In this document: one piece after another, positions 8,095 through 15,023 of the stretch
Layout: every line of letters starts with the position of its first letter
Numbering within the stretch: the stretch's first letter is position 1
From: an uncultured Clostridia bacterium
GTDB taxonomy: Bacteria; Bacillota; Clostridia; TANB77; CAG-508
DNA length: 38,557 nucleotides
Direction: 5' to 3'
Assembly: GCA_944386685.1 (NCBI GenBank)
Contig: CALXCA010000019.1
Location: forward strand, 1-38,557
The notes under the pieces: generated by a model
Database searches by the model: none
Told to the model about the DNA's origin: nothing
The model's input: the letters and a program-made list of their open reading frames with translations, nothing else
Made by a program: the position numbers and the translations under genes

Positions 8095-9327
8095 ATGAGA
8101 AAAACGAAGAAACTTAAGAAAATAATAGCTATAATTGTAATATCTGTAGTACTTATATATGTTGTTTATGCAATAATTCTATTATTGTTAAATCCTAATA
8201 ATGTGTATATTTTAACAAAAGGAGAATTATATGCTGAAGACGAGACTGTAGGATATATAATTAGAGACGAAAAAGTAATAAAAGATGATGAAAATACAAA
8301 TGGAATATATAAAATTGCAACAGAAGGTCAAAAAGTAGCTAAAGATGAATATGTTTTTAGATATTATAAAGAAAGTGAAAAAGAGTTAACAGACCAAATA
8401 GATGAAATAGACTATAAAATTCAAGAATTACTGGAACAAGAAAAAATTACACCATCAGCAGATATCAAAGTAATAGAAAATCAAATAGAAGAAAAATTAA
8501 TAAACCTTAATTCATTATTTAATTACCAAGAAATTATAGAATATAAAAATAATATTGAAGAACTTATTTCTAAAAAAGTTAATCATATTAGTCAACTTAC
8601 AAGTAACAATGAAATAAAAAAATTAATACAACAAAGAAATGAATATGAAAACCAATTAAAAAATGGCGCATCATACAAAACGGCAACCATAAGTGGAGTA
8701 GTTTCTTATAAAGTTGATGGATTAGAAGATCAGTTAAAACCAGACAATTTAGCAAATATTACAGATACATATCTAGAGAGTCTAGATCTTAAAACAGGAC
8801 AAATTATATCAAGTAGTACAGAATATGGTAAAGTAATTGATAATTTTAAATGTTATATAGCAGTAATTATAAATTCTGAATTAGCACAACAAGCAAAAAT
8901 AGGAGACAAGGTGACACTTAGAATTTCTACAACAGAAGAAGATGAGGCAGAAATTGTACAAATAAATGAAGGAAGCGGAACCAGAACAATTATATTTGAA
9001 TTAAATAATATGTCTCAAAACTTAATTAATTATAGAAAAATTGCAGTAGATATTATTTGGTGGCAAAAATCAGGATACAAAGTACCAAATCAAGCAATTA
9101 TTACTAAAAATGTAAATGGACAAGATTTAAATTATATTATAAGAAATAAAAATGGAGTTCAAACAGAAATTCTAGTAAAAGTGGAAAAACAAAATGATAA
9201 ATTTTCGATTATATCATCATATGAAACAAAGGAACTTCAAGAATTAGGATTTAATGAAGATGATATAAAGAATTATAAAAAAATATCAAATTATGATGAA
9301 ATAATTTTAAACAATGATAAAAAATGA
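8095..9327 (+). CDS. HlyD-family-like membrane-anchored adaptor protein
   Basis: A 410-residue protein with a basic N-terminus and one transmembrane segment (about 9-32), followed by an extracellular region. A lipoyl-like half (ELYAEDETVGYIIRDEKV...GIYKIATEGQKVAKDEYVF, given in parts), a coiled coil around 95-190, the matching second half (ATISGVVSYKVDGLED) and beta-barrel segments follow. This is the layout of HlyD/membrane-fusion adaptors. In Clostridia a gene of this type is commonly found just before sepF, as here, which suggests a cell-envelope role. No transporter partner is encoded nearby. The start is awkward: AAAGGAG abuts ATG 8095 with no spacer, but no better in-frame start is visible. 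Confidence 0.7.
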   Translation: MRKTKKLKKIIAIIVISVVLIYVVYAIILLLLNPNNVYILTKGELYAEDETVGYIIRDEKVIKDDENTNGIYKIATEGQKVAKDEYVFRYYKESEKELTDQIDEIDYKIQELLEQEKITPSADIKVIENQIEEKLINLNSLFNYQEIIEYKNNIEELISKKVNHISQLTSNNEIKKLIQQRNEYENQLKNGASYKTATISGVVSYKVDGLEDQLKPDNLANITDTYLESLDLKTGQIISSSTEYGKVIDNFKCYIAVIINSELAQQAKIGDKVTLRISTTEEDEAEIVQINEGSGTRTIIFELNNMSQNLINYRKIAVDIIWWQKSGYKVPNQAIITKNVNGQDLNYIIRNKNGVQTEILVKVEKQNDKFSIISSYETKELQELGFNEDDIKNYKKISNYDEIILNNDKK

Positions 9328-9415
9328 TGTTTAGATTTGTTAAAAATAAAATCTAAGCAAATTATTACAAGAATATTACAAACATATTAAATTTTTATAA
9401 CACGAGTAAAAACTA

Positions 9416-9444
9416 TTGACAAATAGAGAAAAAAGTTAGATACT
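9416..9444 (+). promoter_or_regulatory. Promoter candidate for sepF-divIVA
   Basis: TTGACA (9416-9421), 17-base spacer, GATACT (9439-9444), with TATAAA immediately after. It is about 90 bases upstream of sepF. Confidence 0.5.
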
Positions 9445-9530
9445 ATAAACAGATTTTTAAAGTTATATCCATACTTATGTAGATTTAACTTATATAAAAC
9501 AATATGTAAAATATTAGGAGGTTTAGAAAA

Positions 9531-10016
9531 ATGGCAGGAGCTATAATGGACAAAATTTGGGGAGTAATTGGAATGAATAATAATAATCAATCAGAGGCAG
9601 AAGAACCAGACAATGATGATTATGATGTAGATACATATGACAATTATGAAGAAGAAGAGGAAGATAGAAAATTTTTTGGAAGAAAAGGAAAAGTTGTACC
9701 TATATCACAAGCACAATCTGTGAAAATGGTTATATCACAACCAACTTCTTTTGAACAATCTGAAGAAATATGTAGTTTATTAAAAGAAAAAAAATCAGTT
9801 ATAGTAAATTTAGAATATGTAAGTAAAGAAGTTGCTAGAAGAATAGTAGACTTTATTAGTGGTGGAGTTTATGCATTAGATGGGCATATTCAAAAAATAT
9901 CAAATTCAATATTTTTAATAGCACCAACAAATTATGAAATTACAAATGAGATGGCAAGAGAAGAAATAAAAAATAAATTATCTGTTTCTTGGCTAAAAAA
10001 TAATAACATAAACTAA
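9531..10016 (+). CDS. sepF: Cell division protein SepF
   Basis: SepF binds FtsZ filaments and tethers them to the membrane at the division site. The 161 residues have the expected three parts: an N-terminal amphipathic membrane-binding helix (AIMDKIWGVIGM), an acidic disordered linker (about 20-50) and a C-terminal globular domain (about 60-145). The globular domain carries the signature stretches VVNLEYV-like (IVNLEYVSKEVARRIVDF), SGGVYALDGHIQKI and FLIAPTNYEI. AGGAGG (9513-9518) precedes ATG 9531 by 12 bases. It is followed 25 bases later by divIVA, the standard partner in the ylm division cluster, although ylmE, ylmG and ylmH are missing here. Confidence 0.95.
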   Translation: MAGAIMDKIWGVIGMNNNNQSEAEEPDNDDYDVDTYDNYEEEEEDRKFFGRKGKVVPISQAQSVKMVISQPTSFEQSEEICSLLKEKKSVIVNLEYVSKEVARRIVDFISGGVYALDGHIQKISNSIFLIAPTNYEITNEMAREEIKNKLSVSWLKNNNIN

Positions 10017-10041
10017 AACTTGCAGAATGGAGGGCTCTAAC

Positions 10042-10530
10042 ATGATTACACCTTTAGATATTGAAAATAAAAGATTTAGTAAACAAGTTGTAAATGGATA
10101 TAATGTAGAAGATGTAGATGATTTTTTAGATGAACTTGTTGAAGATTATGGAAAAAATTATAAAGATTTGGCAGAAGCAAATGAAAAAATTGAAAAATTA
10201 ACAAATGATTTAGAGCAATATAGAAACATAGAAGCAACATTAAAAAATACATTAGTTGTTGCACAATCAACAGCTGATGAAGTAAAAAGTGTTGCAAAAC
10301 AACAAGCAGAGCAAATTATAAATGATGCCAAAGCACAAGCAGAAGAAATTTTAAAACAAGCAAAAGGGAATTCAGAACGTAGATTAACAGAAATAGAACA
10401 ACAAATATCAATAAAAGAAAGAAGAATGGAAGAAGTAAAAAAACAATTTGATGTTTATAAAGCAAAGATGGAATCACTTTTGATTTCACAAGAAGAATTA
10501 ATTAAAGAAATAAATAAAGATGATGAATAA
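10042..10530 (+). CDS. divIVA: DivIVA-domain protein
   Basis: DivIVA binds negatively curved membrane at poles and septa and recruits other proteins. The first residues (MITPLDIENKRFSK...GYNVEDVDDFLDEL) are the conserved DivIVA membrane-binding domain; the remainder (about 35-160) is a continuous coiled coil rich in Ala, Gln, Lys and Glu. I start it at ATG 10042 rather than the in-frame ATG 10027. The GGAGGG at 10029-10034 then serves as ribosome-binding site, and the protein begins at the conserved MITPLDI. Length is 162 residues, normal for short DivIVA proteins. It is co-directional with sepF and only 25 bases before the island gene at 10556. Confidence 0.92.
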   Translation: MITPLDIENKRFSKQVVNGYNVEDVDDFLDELVEDYGKNYKDLAEANEKIEKLTNDLEQYRNIEATLKNTLVVAQSTADEVKSVAKQQAEQIINDAKAQAEEILKQAKGNSERRLTEIEQQISIKERRMEEVKKQFDVYKAKMESLLISQEELIKEINKDDE

Positions 10531-10555
10531 AATTTTTAGATAGGGGAAATTAAAT

Positions 10556-11953
10556 ATGATACAAAAGAAATCAAAAAGAGGAGTTACATTAATAGCTCTT
10601 GTAATTACTATAGTAGTTGTATTTATTATTGCTGGTATTTCTATATCAGCCATAACAGGTCAAATGAATGGAATTACAAAAGGAGAAGAAACAAAAACAG
10701 AAGTAAATGTTGATGAAGAAAGAAACGCACTTAGTATAGTTGTACAGGAAACTATGAATTCTAATAATAAGGGAGAAATAGAAGAAGAACCATTAAGAAA
10801 CCATTTAGATGAACATATTTATCCTGAAAATTATACAAATTTTGAACATAGAGAAGAAAGCCGTTCATACATATTACAAATGGTGCCAACACAAAATTGG
10901 TATACAATAACAAAAGATGGAGAAATTTTAGATGGTATTGTAAATTTACCAATGATAGTTCTAGACAAAGATAATGCAGAACTAAATTGGAGAGAAACAT
11001 TACAATTAAATGCGATAATGAGATCAGATGAGGGGGATACTCCTATAACTGATGCAATATGGAGAAGTGACGATTTATCAATAATAGTTGTTGACGATAA
11101 TGGTTTAGTTACTGCTCAAGAAAAAAGTGGTGTTGCAACTGTAACTGTTGAAAAAGATGGATTAAAAGCAGACTGTGTTATAGTAGTTAAAAATACAGTA
11201 ACAATGTTAGAATTAAGTGAATCAGATGTTACTATAGATTTAAGTGTAGAAAAGACACATCAAGTAACTGGAAAATATTATCCAGAAGATGCTGATACAG
11301 GAATAAATTTAACTTATACAATAGCAGATACTAGTATAGCAACAGTAGACCAAAATGGACTAATAACAGGTTTAAAGAATGGTGAAACAGAATTAACTTT
11401 ATCTAATGATATGGGAATTTCAACAAAAGCAACTATAAAGGTTGTTACATCTCCTACAGGAATTAAATTAGATAGAGAATCAGTTACAACTACAGGATCA
11501 TTCCAATTACATGCTACTATTATACCAGAAACAGCAAATGTAAATACTGATTTAACATGGTCAAGTTCAAATAATAGAATTGTGAAAGTTGATGATTCTG
11601 GATATGTCAGAAAAGCTGGAAGTGGATATGCTGTTATAACTGTAAAAACAGAAAATGGAAAAACTGCAACTTGCCAGGTAACAATAAAATCTACAAATAC
11701 AAATAGACCATCTGGAGGAGGAGGATCTTCTGGTGGAGGTGGATCATCTTCCGGAGGTGGAGGATCAAGTTCAGGATCAAGTGGATCAGGAGGAAGTTCA
11801 AGCTCTTCAAGTAGTGGAGGATTTTTGGGAGAGGCAATTATAGCAGTAGGTGCAGGTGCAGGAATTGGAGCTGCTGTAGCAGGACCTGTTGGTGCAGTTG
11901 TTGGTGGAATTATAGGAGCAATTGGAGCAATTGGCTCATGGCTTGGATTCTAA
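10556..11953 (+). CDS. Pilin-like-anchored BIG2/Ig-like surface protein, current C-terminal version (glycine zipper)
   Basis: A 465-residue protein predicted to be exported. Residues 5-36 (KKSKRGVTLIALVITIV and so on) resemble a type IV prepilin leader, but the usual Glu at +5 is Ala. A globular part follows (about 40-130), then three bacterial Ig-like BIG2 domains (about 130-212, 213-298 and 299-377), each ending in NGLVTA-, NGLITG- or SGYVRK-like signatures. A Gly/Ser linker spans about 383-425 and a glycine-zipper hydrophobic tail GIGAAVAGPVGAVVGG (about 440-455) ends the protein. AGGGGA precedes ATG 10556. The linker contains the left 28-bp inverted repeat, so everything after residue 416 lies on the candidate invertible segment. 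It is probably transcribed from the sepF-divIVA promoter. Function is unknown; adhesion or envelope interaction is only suggested by the domains. Confidence 0.85.
   Translation: MIQKKSKRGVTLIALVITIVVVFIIAGISISAITGQMNGITKGEETKTEVNVDEERNALSIVVQETMNSNNKGEIEEEPLRNHLDEHIYPENYTNFEHREESRSYILQMVPTQNWYTITKDGEILDGIVNLPMIVLDKDNAELNWRETLQLNAIMRSDEGDTPITDAIWRSDDLSIIVVDDNGLVTAQEKSGVATVTVEKDGLKADCVIVVKNTVTMLELSESDVTIDLSVEKTHQVTGKYYPEDADTGINLTYTIADTSIATVDQNGLITGLKNGETELTLSNDMGISTKATIKVVTSPTGIKLDRESVTTTGSFQLHATIIPETANVNTDLTWSSSNNRIVKVDDSGYVRKAGSGYAVITVKTENGKTATCQVTIKSTNTNRPSGGGGSSGGGGSSSGGGGSSSGSSGSGGSSSSSSSGGFLGEAIIAVGAGAGIGAAVAGPVGAVVGGIIGAIGAIGSWLGF
11775..11802 (+). repeat. Left 28-bp inverted repeat of the candidate DNA-inversion switch (IR-L)
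   Basis: A perfect 28-base match, in inverted orientation, to 13023-13050. It begins GATCAAGTGG and ends GGAAGTTCAAG, and encodes part of the Gly/Ser linker (residues 407-416 of the + strand protein). The matches stop sharply at both ends: 11774 is G where the other copy has T, and 11803 is C where the other has T. Confidence 0.95.
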
Positions 11954-11973
11954 AAAATATTATTTTTAATTAA

Positions 11974-12040
11974 ATAAAAAAACAATAATTGTATTTTAAA
12001 ACCACTAAAGTTTTTTATTACAATTATTGTTTTTATTTTT
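11974..12040. terminator. Bidirectional terminator between the two convergent cassettes
   Basis: A long AT-rich hairpin pairs the AAACAATAATTGTA region (about 11979-11992) with TTACAATTATTGTTT (about 12018-12033). It is flanked by an A-tract on the left and a T-tract on the right, so it can end transcription in both directions. Lying inside the segment, it would serve whichever cassette is in the expressed position. Confidence 0.75.
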
Positions 12041-12046
12041 TATTTA

Positions 12047-13048
12047 CTAAAATAATGAAATATGTTTTTTTATTAATTTATCAATATTTTCATGATAATA
12101 TTGAATTAAGAAATCAATTTCATTCTGCGTTATATAACCTTTTGACATAGGTATTTTTAAATATTGAACATTATATAACTCAAATGCTTCTTCAGGAATG
12201 TATTGTTCAAAGTCTTCATAAGTAAATAATCCATATTTATCTACATCTGCTTCCATTTTTTCTTGATTATAGCTAATTGTTTCTCTATCAATTTCAAAAA
12301 TATTGCAGAATTCTTCTATCATTGCTGAAACTGATAATATATCATTTGTGAAGCATGTTAAATGTTTATTTGTTACAACTTCATAAACACCAGTATATTT
12401 TTCTTCTATTATTACATTAACTAATTGTATTTTTTCTAATTGATTATTAGAAGTTTGTTTTACAAAATGATGTCCTATATATTCTTTATAATTTGTCTCA
12501 GTTAATGAAATGTATTTATTTAATTCAATATCATAGAATCCATGGTCTTTTATTATTTCTATATCTGTTCCATCTGAGAAATATGCATGTATTATTTTGT
12601 GTTTACTATGTTCTCCATCATGATTTATTATATATCCTATACTTGCTTCATCATATTCTCCTGTAAACATATTCCATACAAGTAATGTTTCATCACCTGT
12701 TAAATCTTCAACTTTTACTTTTTCTCCATTTGCTAGAGTTATTAATGTTCCATCTGCAACACAACTTGACCCTCCAGAACTAGAAGAACTACTTGAGCTT
12801 GAACTTGAGCTTGATGAACTACTAGATGAGCTTGATGAAGAGCTTGAGCCTTTATTGCTAGATGTATTTCCTGTTGCCCACGCTACTAAACCAGCTACAG
12901 CACCAATTACACCACCAACAACAGCACCTACTGGACCTGCTACAGCTGCACCTATTTGTGCTCCTGTATAAGTTAAAACAACTTCATCTACCCATGGAAA
13001 TGCTCCATTACTATTATTAGAACTTGAACTTCCTCCTGATCCACTTGA
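12047..13048 (-). CDS. Silent alternative C-terminal cassette: glycine zipper, poly-Ser linker and Hint domain; no start codon
   Basis: An open frame of 333 codons on the minus strand, closed upstream by TGA (13051-13049). Its first in-frame ATG is only at 12670, inside the Hint domain, and no ribosome-binding site or promoter is visible, so it is not expressed as it stands. Residues 1-10 are the Gly/Ser stretch encoded by the right inverted repeat. Residues 30-50 are a glycine zipper nearly identical to that of the + strand protein (IGAAVAGPVGAVVGG). Residues 68-91 are 24 consecutive serines using four codons. A Hint (hedgehog/intein) domain runs from about 96 to 241: nucleophile-position C96 in CVADGTLITL, VEDLTGDE, the block-B-like histidine H169 in KDHGF, and the ending VYEVVTNKHLTCFTNDIL. 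About 92 further residues follow, of unknown role. Hint domains cleave or splice proteins at the N-side of that Cys; activity here is inferred. An annotation beginning at 12670 would miss the catalytic Cys. Confidence 0.8.
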   Translation of the reverse strand, partial: SSGSGGSSSSNNSNGAFPWVDEVVLTYTGAQIGAAVAGPVGAVVGGVIGAVAGLVAWATGNTSSNKGSSSSSSSSSSSSSSSSSSSSSSSSGGSSCVADGTLITLANGEKVKVEDLTGDETLLVWNMFTGEYDEASIGYIINHDGEHSKHKIIHAYFSDGTDIEIIKDHGFYDIELNKYISLTETNYKEYIGHHFVKQTSNNQLEKIQLVNVIIEEKYTGVYEVVTNKHLTCFTNDILSVSAMIEEFCNIFEIDRETISYNQEKMEADVDKYGLFTYEDFEQYIPEEAFELYNVQYLKIPMSKGYITQNEIDFLIQYYHENIDKLIKKHISLF

Positions 13049-13050
13049 TC
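13023..13050 (-). repeat. Right 28-bp inverted repeat of the candidate DNA-inversion switch (IR-R)
   Basis: Reverse complement of 11775-11802 without a mismatch. On the minus strand it starts the Hint cassette; the base just outside it (T instead of G) turns the preceding codon into TGA, closing the frame in the silent position. Confidence 0.95.
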
Positions 13051-13065
13051 ATACTTAAATTTTAG

Positions 13066-13127
13066 AACAAATACAAATTAATATTTATATGTAAAAAACT
13101 ACTTTGCACAAACAAATACAAATTAAT
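13066..13127. repeat. Two 17-bp direct repeats between the switch and the recombinase gene
   Basis: The sequence AACAAATACAAATTAAT occurs exactly at 13066-13082 and again at 13111-13127, 45 bases apart. They lie in the 224-base gap between IR-R and the recombinase start and could be binding sites for the recombinase or a regulator. The low complexity of the region tempers this. Confidence 0.55.
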
Positions 13128-13167
13128 TGGCAGTAAAAGAATATATTCAGATTGCATACAATTTATG

Positions 13168-13196
13168 TTGACAAATAGAAAACTAAAATATATAAT
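13168..13196 (+). promoter_or_regulatory. Consensus promoter for the tyrosine recombinase gene
   Basis: A perfect TTGACA (13168-13173) and a perfect TATAAT (13191-13196) with the ideal 17-base spacer, leaving a leader of about 70 bases before the recombinase start. It lies outside the invertible segment, so recombinase expression should not depend on orientation. Confidence 0.75.
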
Positions 13197-13274
13197 TTTT
13201 TAAATCTAAAAGTATTATAAATAATATCAAATTTTGCAAAAATAATTTACAAATTTATATAATTTAGGAAAGGA

Positions 13275-14312
13275 ATGAAGTTTAATATGAGAACTAAAAA
13301 ATATATGTTAATAGCATATATTATAAACATTAGAAAAAATATTAAATTAAAAAAAGAAAAGAAAACTATAATTAGCATTGCACAAGAAATAGAAGAATAT
13401 AAATATAAAATAGGAAAAACTAAAGATAATTCATATTTAACAAATATTGCTACATTGGAAAGGATTAAAAAAAGTGACTTTGCTAATATTTCAATAAATA
13501 AAGTAACCAAAGTTCAAATAGAAGAATTTTTACAAAAAGAAAGAATAAAATCTAATGCAACAATAAAAAAAGAGTATAGAATGCTAAAACATGTATATGA
13601 ATATGCAAAATATAATAATTATATTTCAAATAACTATTTTGAGGGAATTAATTCAATTGAGAAACCTAAAAGTTTTAAAGAAGATAGGGATGTTATTGCA
13701 CTTACAATCTTTGAACAAAACAAATTAGAAAATTATTTAAAAAAACATGAGTCAAAATTTAATAATATTATATTATTATGTCTATACACAGGTATGAGAA
13801 TAGGAGAAGTTTTAGCTTTAAATTATGAAGAAGATATTGATTTTGAAAACAAAATGATAAAAATTACAAAAACATTAACAAAAAATATAAATAAAAAAAC
13901 AATTATAGGACCAACAAAAACAAAATGTGGAAAAAGAAATATAGAAATAAATGAATTAACAGAGGAAATTATAAAAAATTCTTTAAAAAACAAAATTGAA
14001 AATAAAAATAAAGTTTTATATTGTAAAAATGATGGACAACTATATGCAGATAATACAATAAATTCAGCATTTAAACGAATATGTAAAAAAGCTGGTATTG
14101 ATAGAAATGTAAATACACATATGTTAAGACATACATTTGCAACTAGATGCATAGAAGCTGGTGTAGATTTGCCTGTATTACAAAAAATAATGGGACATGC
14201 CAATATATATACAACCATTGATATTTATGGTGATATCTTTAATTATTATAAACAAGAAGAAACTAAAAAGGTAATAGAATATTTAAAAAGAAAAGAAATG
14301 CTTTTGGCATAA
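13275..14312 (+). CDS. Tyrosine recombinase (phage-integrase family), candidate invertase
   Basis: Site-specific DNA strand exchange enzyme of 345 residues. The N-terminal SAM-like core-binding domain (about 60-150) is followed by the catalytic domain (about 160-335) with the family residues: Arg in TGMRIGEVLAL, Lys near TKTKCGKR, the H-x-x-R box in HMLRHTFATR, His in MGHANI and the Tyr nucleophile in TTIDIYGDIF. All catalytic positions appear present. It lacks the tight size and neighbours of the chromosome-dimer enzymes XerC/XerD, and no phage or transposon genes surround it. Lying 225 bases outside a 28-bp inverted-repeat pair, it most likely acts on that pair (inference). ATG 13275 almost abuts its AGGAAAGGA; ATG 13287, four codons in, has more normal spacing and may be the real start. 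A housekeeping Xer role cannot be excluded. Confidence 0.9.
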   Translation: MKFNMRTKKYMLIAYIINIRKNIKLKKEKKTIISIAQEIEEYKYKIGKTKDNSYLTNIATLERIKKSDFANISINKVTKVQIEEFLQKERIKSNATIKKEYRMLKHVYEYAKYNNYISNNYFEGINSIEKPKSFKEDRDVIALTIFEQNKLENYLKKHESKFNNIILLCLYTGMRIGEVLALNYEEDIDFENKMIKITKTLTKNINKKTIIGPTKTKCGKRNIEINELTEEIIKNSLKNKIENKNKVLYCKNDGQLYADNTINSAFKRICKKAGIDRNVNTHMLRHTFATRCIEAGVDLPVLQKIMGHANIYTTIDIYGDIFNYYKQEETKKVIEYLKRKEMLLA

Positions 14313-14377
14313 AAGAGTAAGATTAGGCTTAAATATTACGAAATTGTTAAATGTATGTTACAATTTCGTTAATACTA

Positions 14378-14405
14378 TTGACAATATACAAAAAAAGTAT
14401 AAAAT
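14378..14405 (+). promoter_or_regulatory. Promoter candidate for rsmD
   Basis: TTGACA (14378-14383), 16-base spacer, TAAAAT (14400-14405), about 45 bases before the rsmD start. Confidence 0.55.
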
Positions 14406-14446
14406 AATTATATATAAAATGCATAAGAAAGGTAAATTCAAAAATA

Positions 14447-15010
14447 ATGAGAATAATAAGTGGAACTGCAAGAGGAACAAAACTATATACACTAGATGGT
14501 TTAGAAACAAGACCAACATTAGATAGAGTAAAAGAATCTTTATTTAATATTATACAAAGCGAAATAAAAGATAGTGTAGTTTTAGACTTATTCTCAGGAA
14601 GTGGTGCAATAGGATTAGAATTATTAAGTAGAGGAGCAAAAAAAGCTATTTTATGTGATAAATCTAAAGAAGCAATACAAATTATAAATAAAAATGTTCA
14701 AAAAACACATTTACAAGATAAAGCAGAAATATATAATATGGACTTTAAAACAGCCATCAAAAAGCTAAAAAATCAAGAATTTGATATTATTTATATTGAC
14801 CCACCATATGTAACAGACTATGTTAAAATTGCAATAGAAGAAATAGTAAAAAACAAATTAGTTAACACTAACACAAAAATAATTATAGAAACAGATGATG
14901 AAGAAAGAATATTAAAACAAATAGAAAATATAAATGTTAAAGTAGTTGATAAAAGAAAATATGGAAGAGCTACTATAATATTCTTAGAATACATTAGAAC
15001 TGATACCTAG
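14447..15010 (+). CDS. rsmD: 16S rRNA (guanine(966)-N(2))-methyltransferase RsmD
   Basis: Methylates G966 of 16S rRNA using S-adenosylmethionine. The 187 residues start with the family signature MRIISGTARGTKL, followed by TRPTLDRVKESLFNI, the SAM-binding loop DLFSGSGAIGLELLSRGA, and the catalytic motif DPPY in IIYIDPPYVTDY. Length is normal. ATG 14447 has AAAGG about 12 bases upstream and begins precisely at the conserved MRI. The next gene (15024) follows after 13 bases; this pairing of rsmD with a small coiled-coil protein recurs in Clostridia, where coaD is often also adjacent, but coaD is missing here. Confidence 0.95.
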   Translation: MRIISGTARGTKLYTLDGLETRPTLDRVKESLFNIIQSEIKDSVVLDLFSGSGAIGLELLSRGAKKAILCDKSKEAIQIINKNVQKTHLQDKAEIYNMDFKTAIKKLKNQEFDIIYIDPPYVTDYVKIAIEEIVKNKLVNTNTKIIIETDDEERILKQIENINVKVVDKRKYGRATIIFLEYIRTDT

Positions 15011-15023
15011 AAAGGGGTAGAAT

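Larger units (their letters stand above)
11775..13050. other. Candidate invertible DNA segment with alternative protein C-termini
   Basis: Two convergent coding cassettes (11803-11953 on +, 13022-12047 on -) meet tail to tail around a shared terminator and are bounded by perfect 28-bp inverted repeats. The reading frame through the repeat is identical on both sides, so inversion exchanges a 49-residue tail for a tail of about 324 residues without a frameshift. Only the left side has a promoter, start codon and N-terminal domains. A tyrosine recombinase gene lies just outside the right repeat. Inversion itself is inferred. Confidence 0.75.

Noticed and set aside
12047..12670. Independent 207-aa gene starting at ATG 12670.
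   Set aside because: The frame continues 126 codons upstream with clear coding sequence, including the Hint cysteine; ATG 12670 lies inside the domain and lacks a ribosome-binding site.
12000..13000. Polymorphic-toxin C-terminal cassette of a contact-dependent system.
   Set aside because: No recognised toxin domain follows the Hint domain and no small immunity gene follows the cassette; the convergent layout with inverted repeats fits a switch better.
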